A stretch of DNA of 64,000 nucleotides from Hirudinaria manillensis (GCA_034509925.1 CM067531.1:4310001-4374000), one strand, 5' to 3'. Counted from the first letter of the stretch, positions 9,886-23,601 are shown. Translations and numbers: made by a program. The notes: generated by a model not told the origin, from the letters alone.

Positions 9886-12064
9886 GATGGCAATGTGAAT
9901 GCTGAGCATAAATTTCTCGCCTGTGAGGATGACTACAATTTACTTCACTTACGAGAGCCATAAATTCCATGCATCACCAAATAAAGTACCACTTTCAAAG
10001 AGTCACACGAGCACCAACAGCAGTTTAAAATTAATAAGTTGGAAAAAAGAGAAACATAAAACGAAAAGAAGAATAAAATGAATTACATTTTATCTCAGCT
10101 TATTTCGACCATCAATTTCGGCGGCAAAATTAGCAGAGACGCAAGTCTCTGGCAACTGCAGGATCTGTGCTTAATGCAAAGGCTCTAATCTCCTTCCATC
10201 CAGCTAATTTCCTCGGAACGCATTCCTCCTCCTAATGCATCTCGACTGATGGGCTTCATTTGTGCTTTCAAAGAGGTTTCTCGATGGGATTTCCTGACGA
10301 GAACTTCCTCCTGCGACGCTCGAAATTCTTTCCGAGATCCACTTTTTGTGCCCGGGTTGATTGGGGTTTATTTCCCTCTCACAGCAAGCAGCCAATGATT
10401 CATTCCAGCGGTAGTGGTGGTGGTTAGCGGTTAGTATTGACTGGTGGTGCCACTCGAGGGTGCCACTCGTACTCATAGTTTCCAGTTTTTAGGAAATGAT
10501 GGTGGATGGAAAGATGGAAGGAGCATGAAATGCTGGTCATGGACGAAATTAGAGAGAAGTTGCTGTGAAGCAGGTTATTGATCGGAACAAGCAGGCACTG
10601 CTGTTTTTTTTTCTGAGGTTCCGTCGGGCTGCATTCGTTCGCTTTTATTTCTCTTTCGATGCTCGTTTTTCGACCAGTTTTGGTTTTAAAACGAAATTTC
10701 GAATTTCATTTTCAATTCGTCTATTCTTGATTCAATTTTTTTTTGTCTTTTTTTTCTTTTTCCTGTGAAGTTGGTTTGTCAGTGGACAGTGGAATTCATT
10801 TGCATTGCAAATCAGGCCTGGAGTTGTCAGCCGTGGTCAGCGATTTCTTTTGGAAATGGAAAAGCATGTTTTTCTTTGCGGTTCGATGGAAGGAATGGAA
10901 ATGAGAAAACTCTGGTCGGACGTAATGGGTCGTAAGAATTCATAGCAAGTTCTAAGGAAACGATTTGCTTCTGAAATTTGCAGTGATTGCATCTGGCGTT
11001 TCTTCAAAGTCCTGTAGACTTGAAAAGGACTGCTCGGTCTATTTTTGTGTCCACGTTCGCTATTATCTGCCATCGCAAACAAAATCTAGCGAGACATCCG
11101 CCAAATCATCTTTTCAACCCAAACTGTCCATTAGCCTCCTCAAATGATTGAACACGAAGCACTTCTTCTGCACTTTCCGACGAAGAAATAATGTACCTCT
11201 CGCCACGAATTCAACGTCTTGCATAAAATATGGGTTCTGACATTAGAAGGCCAAGAGGTCATTTTGCAAGCATTAGAAGGGTTCGTTAAAGAGGGCAGGT
11301 TTTATGGCAATCTCGAGGTAGGGGTGAATGCTTCGAGGGGTCTGGCAAGACCGTCAGGATTTTATGGAGGCCACGGCGTGAGATAAATAACGATGGATGT
11401 TCTTTTCATGCCACGGACCTGCTACACGGACGATAACGTGGACGCGAGTTTTTGTGGTTTTGACCCTGGACGGCCGGCTTATCGCTTGAAAGAGATTGAT
11501 TTCATGGACACTTTTCATGCTCCATGTGGAATGCTCAGCTCTCAATTCATTCGGTTCAGTCCCCGTAAATATTTCAGCAGTTGGGTTCATTGATTTGGAC
11601 GAAGAAACACTTTCGTATTTCTTATTTTTGATGGATTTTCGAAACTGCTTTCTTAATTTAAATTGATTTAAAATTTAAAATTTAAAATAAAAAATATGGA
11701 GCTGGTAATTGAACATTTAAAAATAAATGCTCTGCAGATTATGCATTTTCGAGTTTTAAAAAATAAATGGAAGAAATAACGCAGATAAGAGTCTGAAATA
11801 TTATCCAAATTTCCTCTTTTATTAAATGAATTCCTTCCTGTTTCAAAATAATTTATATCACAAAAACGTGTCTTTCCAAGTCCTTTGAACAGCTTCGTTA
11901 GAAAATAAATAAAACTTTTAAGAGAATGCTTTTCAAAATGCTTAACTATTTAAATTCTTAATTCAAAAACATTAGAAAATAACAAATCATTACTTTCTAT
12001 TTTTAAAAAAAGCTCTTAAAAAGCATTTTTAATTAATTAAAATATTTAAAATTTAATCTTGAGA
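9886..12064. other. Intergenic stretch
   Basis: No coding sequence recognised. GC content is near neutral between about 10.1 and 11.5 kb with many short open frames on both strands. The last 400 bp are AT-rich and probably include the 3' UTR of the minus-strand threonine dehydratase. Confidence 0.45.
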
Positions 12065-15000
12065 TCAAATCTGGCCGAAATTAACGTATTCATAATGTTG
12101 TTTTAGAAGCGTTTCCAACTGATTGCAATGCTCCTGATTCCTTGTCTCCACGATACATTTCACCTGGAAGATCAAGGAAAATCAGATAAAACTGATTAAT
12201 TATCAATTTATTTTATTTACCAATAATCCATACAATACATGTTTAATACAATTAAAATATGTTGCAATAAATTTGTGCCAATCTAAATTCAAACCTGAAC
12301 TAGGTAAATGTCGGATTTGAGCCACGCCCTCTCGTGAAATATATCCTTCAAGCTGTTAAATTTAAATGCTTCAATGTAATGCTTCATAAATGCAAATTTT
12401 CAAACATAAACAAATTAATTACGCAATTTATCCTTTTTTTTAATCGAATGAATTTGAAATTCGTTTATAATATTCGTTCAACCCCCCAAGTCAAAAGCCA
12501 AAGTCATATTACGTCCTGTTATTATTATAATAATCTAATTATTTTAAATGCAAATTATAATTTAAAATCGTTCAGGTACCTGACACCGATACTCGAGATG
12601 ATTCTAGTTAGTTCGGCTATTCCACCGGGTCTGTCGCTGACTGTTACCACGAACCTGCACAGCCTCCCGTCTGTGGCAAGCCCCCTCTCGAGGACTCTTC
12701 CCAAAACAGTAGTGTCAATGTTGCCACCACAAAGGCAACACACGACTCTATTGAATTTTAAGAATTGTTTTTTTTTTATAATTTTCAACTTAACTTCATA
12801 ATAACTATTTCATAATAACGAGAAACCAAAAAATAAATGTTTAAATAAACTATTTTTACTTTTTTCCCTTGAGTTCTGGCATTGCATTGGCCAGAATTGC
12901 TGCCAAACCAGTAGCGCCTGCCCCTTCAACCACGCACTTTTCAAGTTCTATGAGACGTAGAATGGCCAAAGCGATAAATTCCTCTCTTGAAAACAAATCT
13001 CTTATTAATAATAATTAAATTTAATTCTCATTAATAACATTTAAATCAAGAAAATAAATATCCTAGTCTATCCTAAATGTTTAACAAAACCCAATAGATA
13101 TAATAAACACAAACGATATGACGATGAGTTTGTCCAGAAGAGGCTTCAAAGTTGCAAAAGCGTTGACACCAACCACAGGAACTGCCAATCCTTGATAATA
13201 AAAATGAAGCCAGTTTAGCTTGGTCTTGTCGGACATATGCAAATCTAAAAATAGAACGATTGGAAATGCCACTGACCATCAGCCAATGTGGGCATCACTT
13301 TCGTTTCAACTGGCTTCCCTGCCTTTAGGGCGGCTGACATTCCGGCGCATCGTTCTGATTCAACTCCCTACGAAGTATGTGCATCATTTTATTTCGTGTT
13401 GTTAAACGAAAAATAAATAATAAAAATTAAATGCATTTTATTTCAACACCTTCTTTCGTAGTTTATGATAAATAGGAGTAATTCTTTCTATGACTTACAT
13501 AGAATAATAACTTTTTATGTGTGATATGATATATATATATTATATCGATTTCTTATTATTATTGAGCCACACGTTACACTATAAATTTATTTTGCAGTCC
13601 AATAAAGATGTTAGCCACAAAAAATAATAATATTGCTATTGTCATCCCTCTGATCAATGAATTGCTTATCCATTGGAGAACAGGAGAATGGAAATGAAAC
13701 TCACATAAACTTTGACATTCGGTTTCAGAGTTTTCACCGCCAAAGCAACTCCAGCGACGAGCCCTCCACCACCAACCGGTACAATAACAGCGTCGACATC
13801 TGGAACCTGCTCCATAATTTCTATTCCCATGGTACCCTGACCGGCCAAGATGTGGGGATGATCGTAACTGAAAATAAACATATAATTTATTTACATAAGA
13901 CAATTTATAATTCGATAAATAAGATGTAATTTAAATTTCTGTAAATGATAAAAGCCAACCCGTTGATATAAGCCAATCCAAACTTCTTTGAGGTCTTAAT
14001 CGCAAACGTTTTTGCCTACGACGATCGAAAAACAATTTTAGAGGAGACAAAACATGAACATTCGCGTATCTAGTCACCTCTCCAAAGTCTTTTCCAAACA
14101 GAATGACTTTGGCTCCAAACTGCTTGCAGAGCTCCTGCTTCATAAGCGGTGATGTGACTGGCATGACCACAACGACTGGGATGTTCAGCTTGAAACCATG
14201 GTAGGCTAAGCCCAGGGCATGGTTCCCTGCACTGGCAGCAATCACTCCGTTCTTTTTCTGGTGCTGTTGACAAGAAATTGGCTTAAAATAAGTTTTTCAA
14301 CCCGAAGTTTTGTAATTGCGAATATTGTCTTGCCTGATTCAAACACATCAATGCAAATCTGGCGCCTCTTTCCTTGAAGCTTTGAAATTAAAAACAAATT
14401 TCAATGTAAATGAGGTAAGTGAACAGGAAATGATCGTCAGTAACATTTGGCCGAGAAATCTAGATTTCATTTTTTGATCTCGTTAATCGTAAAAGAGAAT
14501 GTTTAAAATTACTATAAACTTGTTGTTAAATACATTTTAAAAATAATATATCAAAAATAATGTAAAATAACTAATAATATATTACATACAAACCTTCCGG
14601 TATATTGCATGAAATCTTTCTTAAAGTAAATGTCCATGCCCAATATGTCGGACATACGTGACCTCTGAAAACATAATTTTCATATCGGAGTTTGGCACAG
14701 GGCACAAATATATTTATTAAAATAATTCTGAAGTTCTTAAATTTACGCCTATTTGATTATAATAACCAGCCATTTATTTATTGAAATAAAAAAAAACAAA
14801 ATACCCTGCATTGGGAATGAAAATGAATTTTTGGCCTCACATCGCAAGGTGTGTGTTCGATTCCATTCCTGATTTTAAAAGCTGCTGCGCTTATTTCTTG
14901 GAACTGGATTTTGACAGGATGTTCGGGGTCACAGAATGTGTCCTTGAGATCGAATTCTTCTTCGTCTCCGTTCTTCTTTACTTCTTCAGCGTAAGCTAAG

Positions 15001-16308
15001 ACCTCTGAGTGGTTATTTCAACTCGTATGAAAGTATGGCAGACGTTTGTGGAATTCGTCGATGTGATATTATATTATATTATATTATATTATATTATGTT
15101 ATATTATATCATATCATATCATATCATATCATATCATATCATATCATATCATATTATATTATATTAATTTTAAATTATTATATAAATCTTAATTTTAAGA
15201 ACTTTTATATTCCGAATTTGTTTCTCTCTAGATTAATTTCTATGTAGATTGAGAGAAAATTATTCAGCTGCATTGTTTAAAATGTTGTCGTGAAGGTTTA
15301 AAAACCGTTATGTTTCGTCTAATAAATTATAATAACATAAATGCTAGATAAATTTTCTTTTGGAATATGTCTAGGAACATCAACTGTTCTTAACCAGAAA
15401 GAGCCTCTATTGGAATCGGCATGAGTGATTGTAAGGCTAAGCCATCATTTTACATAACCGCCAGCCAAGAGTAAAAATTGAAACACAAACTTCTTTCATC
15501 TATGAACCCAATTAAAGCAGCGCATCGCAAAAATGCGAGCAATTTATGTTTTTGGGCCTCTTTCTCAAATAAATATTCCACACCCATTGAAGCTCAATAA
15601 TGAAAGCTATGAAATTGTTTAATGAATAATTCTTTAATAAGTGCTCAGGTGATAAAATTCTCTTTGCCAAATTGGCTCCCACTCCCAGTTTCGTCGACCA
15701 ATAAGTTTTAAACAATTAGCTTTATTCGCCCTTATCGAATCATTTACGAAATTCATTACTTATCCGGCAGGCAGTAATTGGTTCATTTAAATTTTATTGC
15801 CACGCCATTTCTCAGATATTTATCGATGGCAAGAACATCAATAATGATTCGATTGTGAAGGAATAAGAAAAGGTTTTGCTTTGTCTTTCTCGATTCCCCA
15901 AACTCCGAAATGTACTTTTATAATAATGAATTAAAATTATTGAAAAATAAAATTATTGAAAAAACTGCTCAATGATAATATTTAATCGAGTAAATCAAGT
16001 CAATAACAAATGTATAAAAATTAATGGTGAAGTTCACGGGCACACGCCTCTGGCAAGACCCTCCTACCCTATTCTTATTTCATTTTTCAAAATTGAACTC
16101 ATGTAATGCTCAGGTAAATCAAAGTAAATCTCGAGAAATTCAAAAATGTTCCTAATTTTTGAGAACATAAAATTAATTTAAAATTAATTTAATTAGGCGG
16201 AAAAAGTATCTCACCTTCGATGAGGCTGTTGGTTGAAACTTCACTTTCTGCGTCCGAATCCTGTTGGACATCCTGAAAATGTTCGACTATGTTGACGATC
16301 GTCTCCAT
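12065..16308 (-). CDS. Threonine dehydratase (serine/threonine ammonia-lyase) with ACT domain
   Basis: PLP enzyme of the threonine/serine dehydratase family, expected to deaminate L-threonine to 2-oxobutanoate (or act on serine). Thirteen exons: 16215-16308, 14841-14995, 14594-14664, 14334-14379, 14078-14263, 13960-14015, 13705-13867, 13277-13367, 13115-13190, 12860-12985, 12580-12747, 12295-12352, 12065-12163. Together they make 462 codons plus a stop in frame. Seen directly: the Schiff-base motif SFKERGA (Lys about 109), substrate loop SAGNHA, phosphate-binding [10 protein letters not shown] (about 233-242), a catalytic core ending near [14 protein letters not shown], and a C-terminal ACT-like domain ([20 protein letters not shown]) that in this family senses amino acids. 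Intron 4 has a GC donor (CAG/gcaag). Bacterial and eukaryotic catabolic forms and serine racemase are relatives, so substrate preference is inferred. Confidence 0.95.
15066..15167. repeat. Pentanucleotide satellite TATTA then ATATC, intronic
   Basis: TATTA units pass into ATATC units inside intron 1 of the threonine dehydratase gene. TATTA is a phase of the TTATA unit at 1.9-2.3 kb; ATATC is a further one-base variant. Confidence 0.95.
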
Positions 16309-17931
16309 TCTTCTCTGAAGATGTTAACTTTCTCTAAGCTCTCGACGGGATTTCAATCTTTTATCTTCGTTGCACGACACTTTACGGATTAAATGAAACC
16401 GGTTCGGGTCGAAGTTCGTCGTAAACATCTTCAGAAGTGTGACGAAAATTGTCCCAAAGTTGTTAAACCGGATAGAAAATTAGTTTTATTTATGGGCGAT
16501 CTTTGGAAGTTCCCTATCGACGATACTCTTTCAAGTCTTAAATGTGTTTATGAGAAGAGATTGCATAACAAGCGTCACTGAACCTTAATCACCTTCTGCT
16601 GAAAATGTTAATCACGTATCCGAAACACCCCCGAAAGTTCTTTATTCTAATTAGATCATACAAATGAAAAAATTGCAAAGGCGTGATTCGTCCTCGACCT
16701 TAAAACAAAGTACTTTGGCGCTGTCAAAACGAGCCAAGGTTTACGTCAAAGCTGACCTTTGAAATGTAATATAATAATCCACTCATGATGGGCTGCCATG
16801 TCTTGCGAGGTGATAACCGCAACAACGCTCAGTGTTCCCATGACGTCAAAGGAGGCGTGCCAACTTTCTGTTGGCGAAATTGATATTAAGGTACGTGACC
16901 CTAGTCACAGGAACCAGTTATTCCATGTTAATGGTTCATATGTAGTAATTATAAACTCGTAATGAGTTTCTCAGAACATCCTTCTGTGCCTTCTACAATT
17001 TAACCATCATTGTTAAAACAACTAACAAGACTCTGGCTTTTCCGCCAATTTAAAATAATGATATCGTGAAATGATTATTTACTGGTGTCAATGAACTTTT
17101 GTACTTGAAATTGGTGAAATGGCTCAGAAATTATTGCCTAAAGGACATTTTAGTCAATATCCTCCTTTGGATACATTTTTATTTTTCAACTAATTTAGGA
17201 AGTTCAAATATTCATATAAATAGCATAATTTAAAATAATCAAGTACTTGATGTGGGTGAAACCCAGGTAAATAATTTTACTTGTCAGTTTCTTTGGTCCA
17301 CCTTTTCAGGTTTTTTCCAAATTATCTGTTGTTTTTTTTTAGAAAAATGCTTTTTAGACCAAGTACAAATTACACCTTTTCAAATGCAAAGCACAAGGTT
17401 CAATAGACTCCTAATGATCTCAAAAGGCAGCGAAATATCATTTTTTTACAATAATATGTCACACGGTATTTTGGAATTTGCAAGATAATATTATTTCAAT
17501 TTGGTAATCAAAGGCAATATATACTTCATAAATAAAAAAATGAAATATCATGACATTTATGAACCACTTGCATCCATAAGGGCAAACTGATTAAATTCAT
17601 TTTTCTGTAAAAGTAAATTATCACTTAAAGGAATTGAGACAAATGGTGTTTTCTTGAAAATATATACAATAAAGTACTCATTGTTGTGTTTGAACATATG
17701 ACTGCATCTAAAAAATGTTTCATATTCACTTTACTTTATTACAGATCAAATTTTATTTTTTGTGAAATAAAAATTGCAGCAGTCCAAGTTCAACTTTGAA
17801 TGGCACAAGTCATGTCAAATATTAGATAATAATGGGCTAATTACCATTTTTTCCAAATAGTTTTTTCTAAATTACTTTATACCAAACAAAACAAATCTAA
17901 ATACATGATTTCAATGCCAAAAGTAAACATA
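16309..17931. other. Intergenic stretch with one CRE palindrome
   Basis: Upstream of the threonine dehydratase start. A perfect TGACGTCA lies at 16841-16848, about 530 bp upstream of that start codon, in a GC-richer patch (about 16690-16880) that could be the promoter. No further gene was seen; part of the right side is probably ANAPC13 3' UTR. Confidence 0.4.
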
Positions 17932-18165
17932 TCAGCCGTTTCCGCTGTTCTGTGTTGCATCAGTGAAACGGTTCAATCTAAGATCCGTCCATTTGGAATC
18001 GTGTTCCAATTGAGATTCCTGAAGCAGAGGGTGAATGTTTTCATTCTCAGGAACTGGCAACTCCAATTCTGGTACTGGTATATCCTCATGAGGAAGAACA
18101 TCCTTGAGCCATTCTTGATCGACAAGATCGATAAGGTGTCTCCTTCTCGTAACTTGGCTATCCAT
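17932..18165 (-). CDS. ANAPC13: Anaphase-promoting complex subunit 13
   Basis: A 77-aa open frame starting MDSQVTRRRHLIDLVDQEW and containing LPHEDIPVPELELPVPE and DSKWTDLRLN. This matches the family pattern MDSEV, RDGRILDLIDD, LPYEDVAIP, LPEPEQD, KWTDLAL of APC13/SWM1, and the length agrees with the human 74 aa. APC13 is a small, largely extended subunit that stabilises TPR subunits in the APC/C ubiquitin ligase (nucleus and cytosol). The coding part is in one exon. A plausible acceptor (TTATTTCTAG) 10 bases before the ATG suggests a 5'-UTR intron. It lies between the threonine dehydratase and Rho genes on the same strand. Confidence 0.9.
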   Translation of the reverse strand: MDSQVTRRRHLIDLVDQEWLKDVLPHEDIPVPELELPVPENENIHPLLQESQLEHDSKWTDLRLNRFTDATQNSGNG

Positions 18166-19521
18166 TTCGATTACCTAGAAATAAGTTGACACATTTATTA
18201 AATCAGGAAATAAGGTATTTCTACGTCTGGCTTTTGCATGCTATCAATTATTAAAATGAGAGGTCACTGTCCACAGTTCTCCTCATCACTACCAAAATTC
18301 GCTTTAAAAAACTATATTTAACCTCTCCAATTTAATCGTTATCGTGACTGTCGATCGCCTTACTTTGGGCACGACGAATCTCAAAACAAATAACAAAACC
18401 GTCACCAGTTCGAAAGTGAATTCGATGCTTATGACCTAATAAATTATATCAATGTAGAAACTTTGTCAACATCCAAGTCCTAAAATACATTTATTATTAA
18501 TAAAAAAATTAATTTTAAAATATTTTTGATGCAAAAAATCTCCCACAACTTTTGAAAGTAAACTTTGCGAGCTGATATCAAAAATGACACCAAATGTTAC
18601 TTTCCTAATTCAAATGCTGAAAACATAGATAATAAAAGATAAAAAAAAAGGAAATTAGAGAAAGAAGCGCCAGAAAACTCGTTTTAAAATTTGTATAAAA
18701 TTGATGGACTTACGAGTTTTTCATATCAGCCGGATGATGGACCTCCAGAAAGATAATTCCGGACAGACGCTATCCTACTGGAAACCAATCCGATAAGTCC
18801 CTAGGCGACCCTGAACTCAAGTAGCCATAACTTTTCTTCGTTTTCAGCTAACCGGTAACTTTGTAAGCATATTCGTATTTGAAAGTTTCGGCATTGAAAC
18901 CATAACCCATAACTTAGAGGGGAAATTAGTCAATATCAATTGCGGTGTTAAATTAATACATCCCAACTTGTAGATATCAATAGTGAGATCTAATTCTACC
19001 TTATTTACATGCATAGTATATTGATTTTTTTTAACTTTTACCAAAGTAATAAAAGCCTAGATGGTCGGCCACAAACTGAAAATTATTTCATCATGGCTAC
19101 CGCTACTATAACTGTGCCGCTGTTCATTAGTCTAGAAAATGTAATCTCAAATGACACAAATCATGTTCTGCCTGAGGAACCCATAGTACTTGTGTCAACT
19201 CACCTTCAGCGCCAATAATACACAACCCCTCGTTCTAACGGAACCTACGCGACTCCATCCCACCAAATTAAAAAGGACTATTAGAAATTCATCAACAATT
19301 ATCAAGATGTTCAAGATCATAAATCACTTGAGATGATTAAAATACCCACTGCAGGTCATGCTTGCCCTACCTTTGTCAATATATGTAGCCTCGAAGTCCT
19401 TTCCTCTCAAAATATATTTGGCATTATTAATGTTATTATCATTATTATTATGTCCCTAAAGATGGAACTTCAACAGATCAAAGTTTCACAGGTTTTTTGC
19501 ATCAACAAAATTTAAAATATT
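18166..19521. other. Intergenic stretch
   Basis: No gene recognised. Open frames at 18844-19044 (minus) and 19009-19218 (plus) overlap and have no known relatives. The right end probably includes the Rho GTPase 3' UTR. Confidence 0.4.
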
Positions 19522-22316
19522 TCATTTGTTACCACAAAAACAAGAAAAAATAGATTTTAAAGAATACGATTTTCTTTTACTTGAATTTATATGACTGGAG
19601 TAAACGGGAACCCCCACGTTAATTAACTCTGGCCTTTCAGGAGTTTTGTCGACATTCCACATTTCTGACTTGCACTTGTACTTTTTGCACCTCAAACTTG
19701 ATAATCCTCGCCTCTTCTTGACAAATCCTTGATGATCCAAGGCGGCGAAGATTGCCAGGTCGAAAACATTCTTTACTCGCTCTTTGCATTCTACCGACGA
19801 GCAGTCCATAAAGCCCACGCAGCAAGGAATGCGTTCCATCATGTCGTTGGCAAGTTCAGTCGAAACCGATGGCAAGTTTTCTTTTTTTCTGTCAGTCTGC
19901 AGACCAGCAAGAATTATAGGAACGTTAGGACAACACGTTTTTATTTCTTGGACCCATTTTGTCGTGACATTGTCGAACGAAGCCCGATCGACGACGTTAT
20001 AACAAATTATAAACACGTCTGCGTCCGAATACCAAACGCTTCTCAAAGTTGAAAATTCATCCTGAAAATATAAACATGGTTTGGTTTCATTCGTTAGTAA
20101 ACAATTATATTTAATATGAGCTTGTAAAATATTTCAAATACTAATGAAAATATTAAAAAATTGATAATCGAACTATTGTAGCGTTTCAGTAGTTCAGTAA
20201 GATATGTGAAACAACATGTAAAAAATAATTTATGCCTGAAAAATAATTAGGTAAACTCAGTTCTATGTAAGTTGAGATAACGTTAATGTTTACGTATTGA
20301 GATCACTCACGGCTAACTAAAATTATATCAATTTTATAAGGCGAACATTTTGAAACATTTCAGATTCATCCGGAAATGTTATAGATACCGATACCGATAG
20401 ATACACCTGTCCGTTAAAACAAATTCTTGTTACTAAATGCTTATTAATGCAAGTTATTCACTCAGTTCAACTGGAAAATTCTGCTTCACGAAAGGAGTTT
20501 ATACCATTGAGGATTTATCTATATTTGACATTTTCTTGATTATTTCTTAATCTTTTTCTTCTTATTGATTCTCTAGAAGGCTTTAAATTACAATTCTTAA
20601 AGGAAATCTCTCTTCCTCACTTCCGCAAAGAATGTTTTTGTTTATGAAAATTAATCAGAATAATTATAATTCAAAGCGGCTAGAAATATCAGATCACTTG
20701 TAAATTTATTTCATTCTTATCTTGAATCTGAGTAATGATTTTCAAGAGCGGCCCGGCCTAATCAGTGTAATTCATTAGACCGTTGAAAGTCAGAAAGTCA
20801 TTTGACTTGTAAAACATTCTCGGGAGATTGCATACCGCAGGAGTTCGGAGAATATTTTTTAGATGACAAAATCTTTGCCCCCGAAGCAGGAAAATGTTTT
20901 ATAAAATGTTTTAATAAAGCCTATCTTCGTAGCCTCCAAACATTTGAATCGAATGCATTTAAAATTGTCTCAAATTCGTTTTGGGTCAGGCTTCCTGGTT
21001 CTAATTTATACACGCCATGAATAATTATAGCTATTTTTGTGGTTGAAACAATCATAATGATTTGTCTTTATTGCCGAAACTTGCATGGACTGCAATCGCT
21101 TTAACGAATGTCGTCTCCATATTCCAACGTGGAAAGAATTTACAGAGCACTCGAGCCTCGGATCGCCACTCTTCTCGAGGGCCTATGAGGTTCAGGTGAA
21201 AACAACCACAACTACGACGACTACGACGACGATGACGATGATGATGATGATAACAGTCAAGCGCGTAAAAGCCAAACGATTATGTTCAACTTGGAAACAC
21301 TCGCTGAGAGCAACTTCACTCACCTGTCCGGAAGTATCGCACAACTGAACTTTAATCGGTTTGTTTTCGACTGTCACAGAAACTGCAATAAAACAATAGA
21401 GGTATGTTCGGTTAGGTTATTTTGACTTCCAGTCTTTTTTTCCTTATTTTTTGGCAAGTGACGAAAATACTTTAGGGAAGGTATATTTAAACGATCGAAT
21501 AGAAGCTTTAAACACCTCACATATCAATCAGAAAATACTCAGACCATGAATAAATATTATCTCTCAAAGTTCTGCTGTCAACCATGAATCAAAAATCCTG
21601 GTCAAGTGTTTGAGTAATTGGTTGTTGAGGATGAATAAAGCGAGCGATGATCAAGAATTTCAAATGCTAATGAACTCGAGTGTTCGTTGTGGTCTTCGTC
21701 GTTGATCTGAGGTCACATGAGTTAAAAACGTGACCAGCTACTTTCGTGATTCAACCACAGGACCACATGCCTCCCATACTCTCAGTTTTGTGATGCTGCA
21801 CTAATTTCGCAATAATTCGCAATGCGAATTTCCAATCGGTTACTAAGATCACACTGGGTGGGCAAAGAATTTTGTTGAGAATACAATCTTAAACTGCAAC
21901 CGCAGACTGCCATAATAAAATCAAAACTATAATTAACCCTGAGTAATTAAAAGATCACTCAGACAGCTAATTGAATTGCCACCAACAACCGAAACCCAAG
22001 GAAGTTCAAACAGTTAAAAAGTAAAAACAAAGCAGAAAAAAATCAATGAAATCTTACCGGCATAGTTGTCGAAAGTGGTTGGAATGTAAGGACCCAAATT
22101 CGATTTCTCCTCAATCCTGGAATAGCTCGTTATTAGAGAGGTTTTCCCAACTGCTGAATCTCCGACCAATACGCATTTTATCGTCGGTAACAGGGAACTG
22201 GCCTGACTTGAAGTTGTGGATGTATTTCGAGAGAAAGCCGAAGAAGAATTGTGTGAATCTCCAGACGCCCTGGTACTCTCACGGAGAGGTGTGTCTGATT
22301 CGTGAAGCGGTGGCAT
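19522..22316 (-). CDS. Atypical Rho-family GTPase, RhoU/RhoV-like
   Basis: Small GTPase likely acting in actin or polarity signalling. Three exons (22058-22316, 21324-21382, 19522-20061) give 285 aa. Seen: a serine-rich N-terminal extension of about 44 residues; P-loop GDSAVGKTS (52-60); switch [11 protein letters not shown] (77-86); switch II DTSGQDEF with the catalytic Gln about 106; Rho-type [18 protein letters not shown]. Extended N terminus, the -LQLCDT-GQDEF-like core and a long C-terminal tail fit the RhoU/Chp (Wrch) subgroup. The G4 region is LQTD rather than TKxD or TQSD. The end, [11 protein letters not shown], has no CAAX box; its cysteines could be palmitoylated as in Wrch proteins (inference). 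The last 70 residues are basic and not conserved. Confidence 0.9.
21204..21252. repeat. ACG/ATG trinucleotide repeat in Rho intron 2
   Basis: An ACNACN run passing into GATGAT units, 70 bp downstream (minus-strand sense) of exon 2. Confidence 0.85.
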
Positions 22317-23601
22317 GTGATGCGCTCTTTGCCTCCTCCGAAAGAAGTTGTCCTCAGACTTTACGGATTTTAAATAACCATTTAATGAATCACTCGTAAC
22401 TTTAGTAGTCGAAATTCAATTCTTGAGCCTCGTGTGTTTTCCTATAAAATCTTAATGTATCAGCCCACGAGTAGCTCGTAACTGACACCGGCACTTATAA
22501 ATGCTCTTACAAAAGCTGTATTGTTAACGGAGTTTCACAAACCTTCTTGAATTATGAACTGCTTTCTGCAGAGGGTCCTCTATCCGACAAACTCACGTAC
22601 GCATGCGAGATTCTCAGACGACGTGTGAAACTAATTCAATCTAATAACAATCCTAGCCTCATAATATGCGGTTATTGTCTTATAGAGCAAACGCTTTTAA
22701 TCCAGCCAAGGTTGAACTTCAATCTTTTTCAAACTAAATTAGAAAAATAATTTAGTAACCTCTCGAAATGCCTCAATACCATTAGCTCGCGACAATGTTT
22801 TTGATTTGTTATGGAAGACTTAAATGAATCAGTATAAACCGGTCCAGTTGTCACTTCTCAAATGAGTTTCTATTACATCTTTATTAGTGTAAGAATATTT
22901 TGCTAATGATAAAAACCTCATAAATCTAGAGCAAAATGCAGTAAGTGAGAATTTCAAAATTTACGTTGCACGTTAGCGAGGACCGACAATTCAGGAAGTC
23001 ATCTAATTATGAGAAATTAAAATCTTTTTTCAGAATGACAGTAATAAAATGCTCCTTAGACACTGTGGCTCCAGCTAAAGGACAGAAATATTTACCAAAT
23101 TTTTAGGAAGTTCCTGATGTTCTGATGACTCTTGATTTTCTGAGACCAGAAAATTATTCAATTAAAATAAACTTTTATGAACTAACTTTTGTATGTATTA
23201 AGTTCAATATAAATAACAAATGTTATTTATCAAGTTTTATAGTCGGTAACTTTATAATAAGCTTTTGATTACTTCTGTTACGTTACAAATTTCTAGGCAT
23301 ATTAATTTTTTGACCATTATGCCATAACATTTATTAGAATTACGGTTATTCAATGATTTTGCATGTGATTTTATGTATTTATATTTACACTTTATTCTAA
23401 CAACTATAATAATGATCGAACTTTATTTATGAAATGTTACAAAATTTAATATTTGAAGCTTTTTTTTATTACTTTGTTGTTGTTGATATATCGCCTATGG
23501 GGCGCAAATTAAAATTCCTGTTGAATTGAAGCGAAGAGAGATTGTCCCAAACCCCATTGTGACATTTTATCTTGATTAAACTAAATAAAAATTAAGTAAC
23601 A
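22317..23601. other. Divergent intergenic region between the Rho gene and INTS7
   Basis: The two genes point away from each other, with start codons 1285 bp apart. No exon or clear core-promoter motif was recognised. The 90 bp directly before the INTS7 ATG contain GGGGCGCAAATT and AAGCGAAGAGAG in otherwise AT-rich DNA. Confidence 0.4.

Noticed and set aside
16841..16848. Single TGACGTCA near the threonine dehydratase promoter as evidence of cAMP control
   Set aside because: One isolated site 530 bp upstream without a TATA box is too weak to claim regulation; it is noted only as a motif.
22014..22057. Rho exon 1 read-through into [13 protein letters not shown]
   Set aside because: This is intron 1; the donor after DNYA and exon 2 starting VSVTVENKP restore the conserved GTPase fold.
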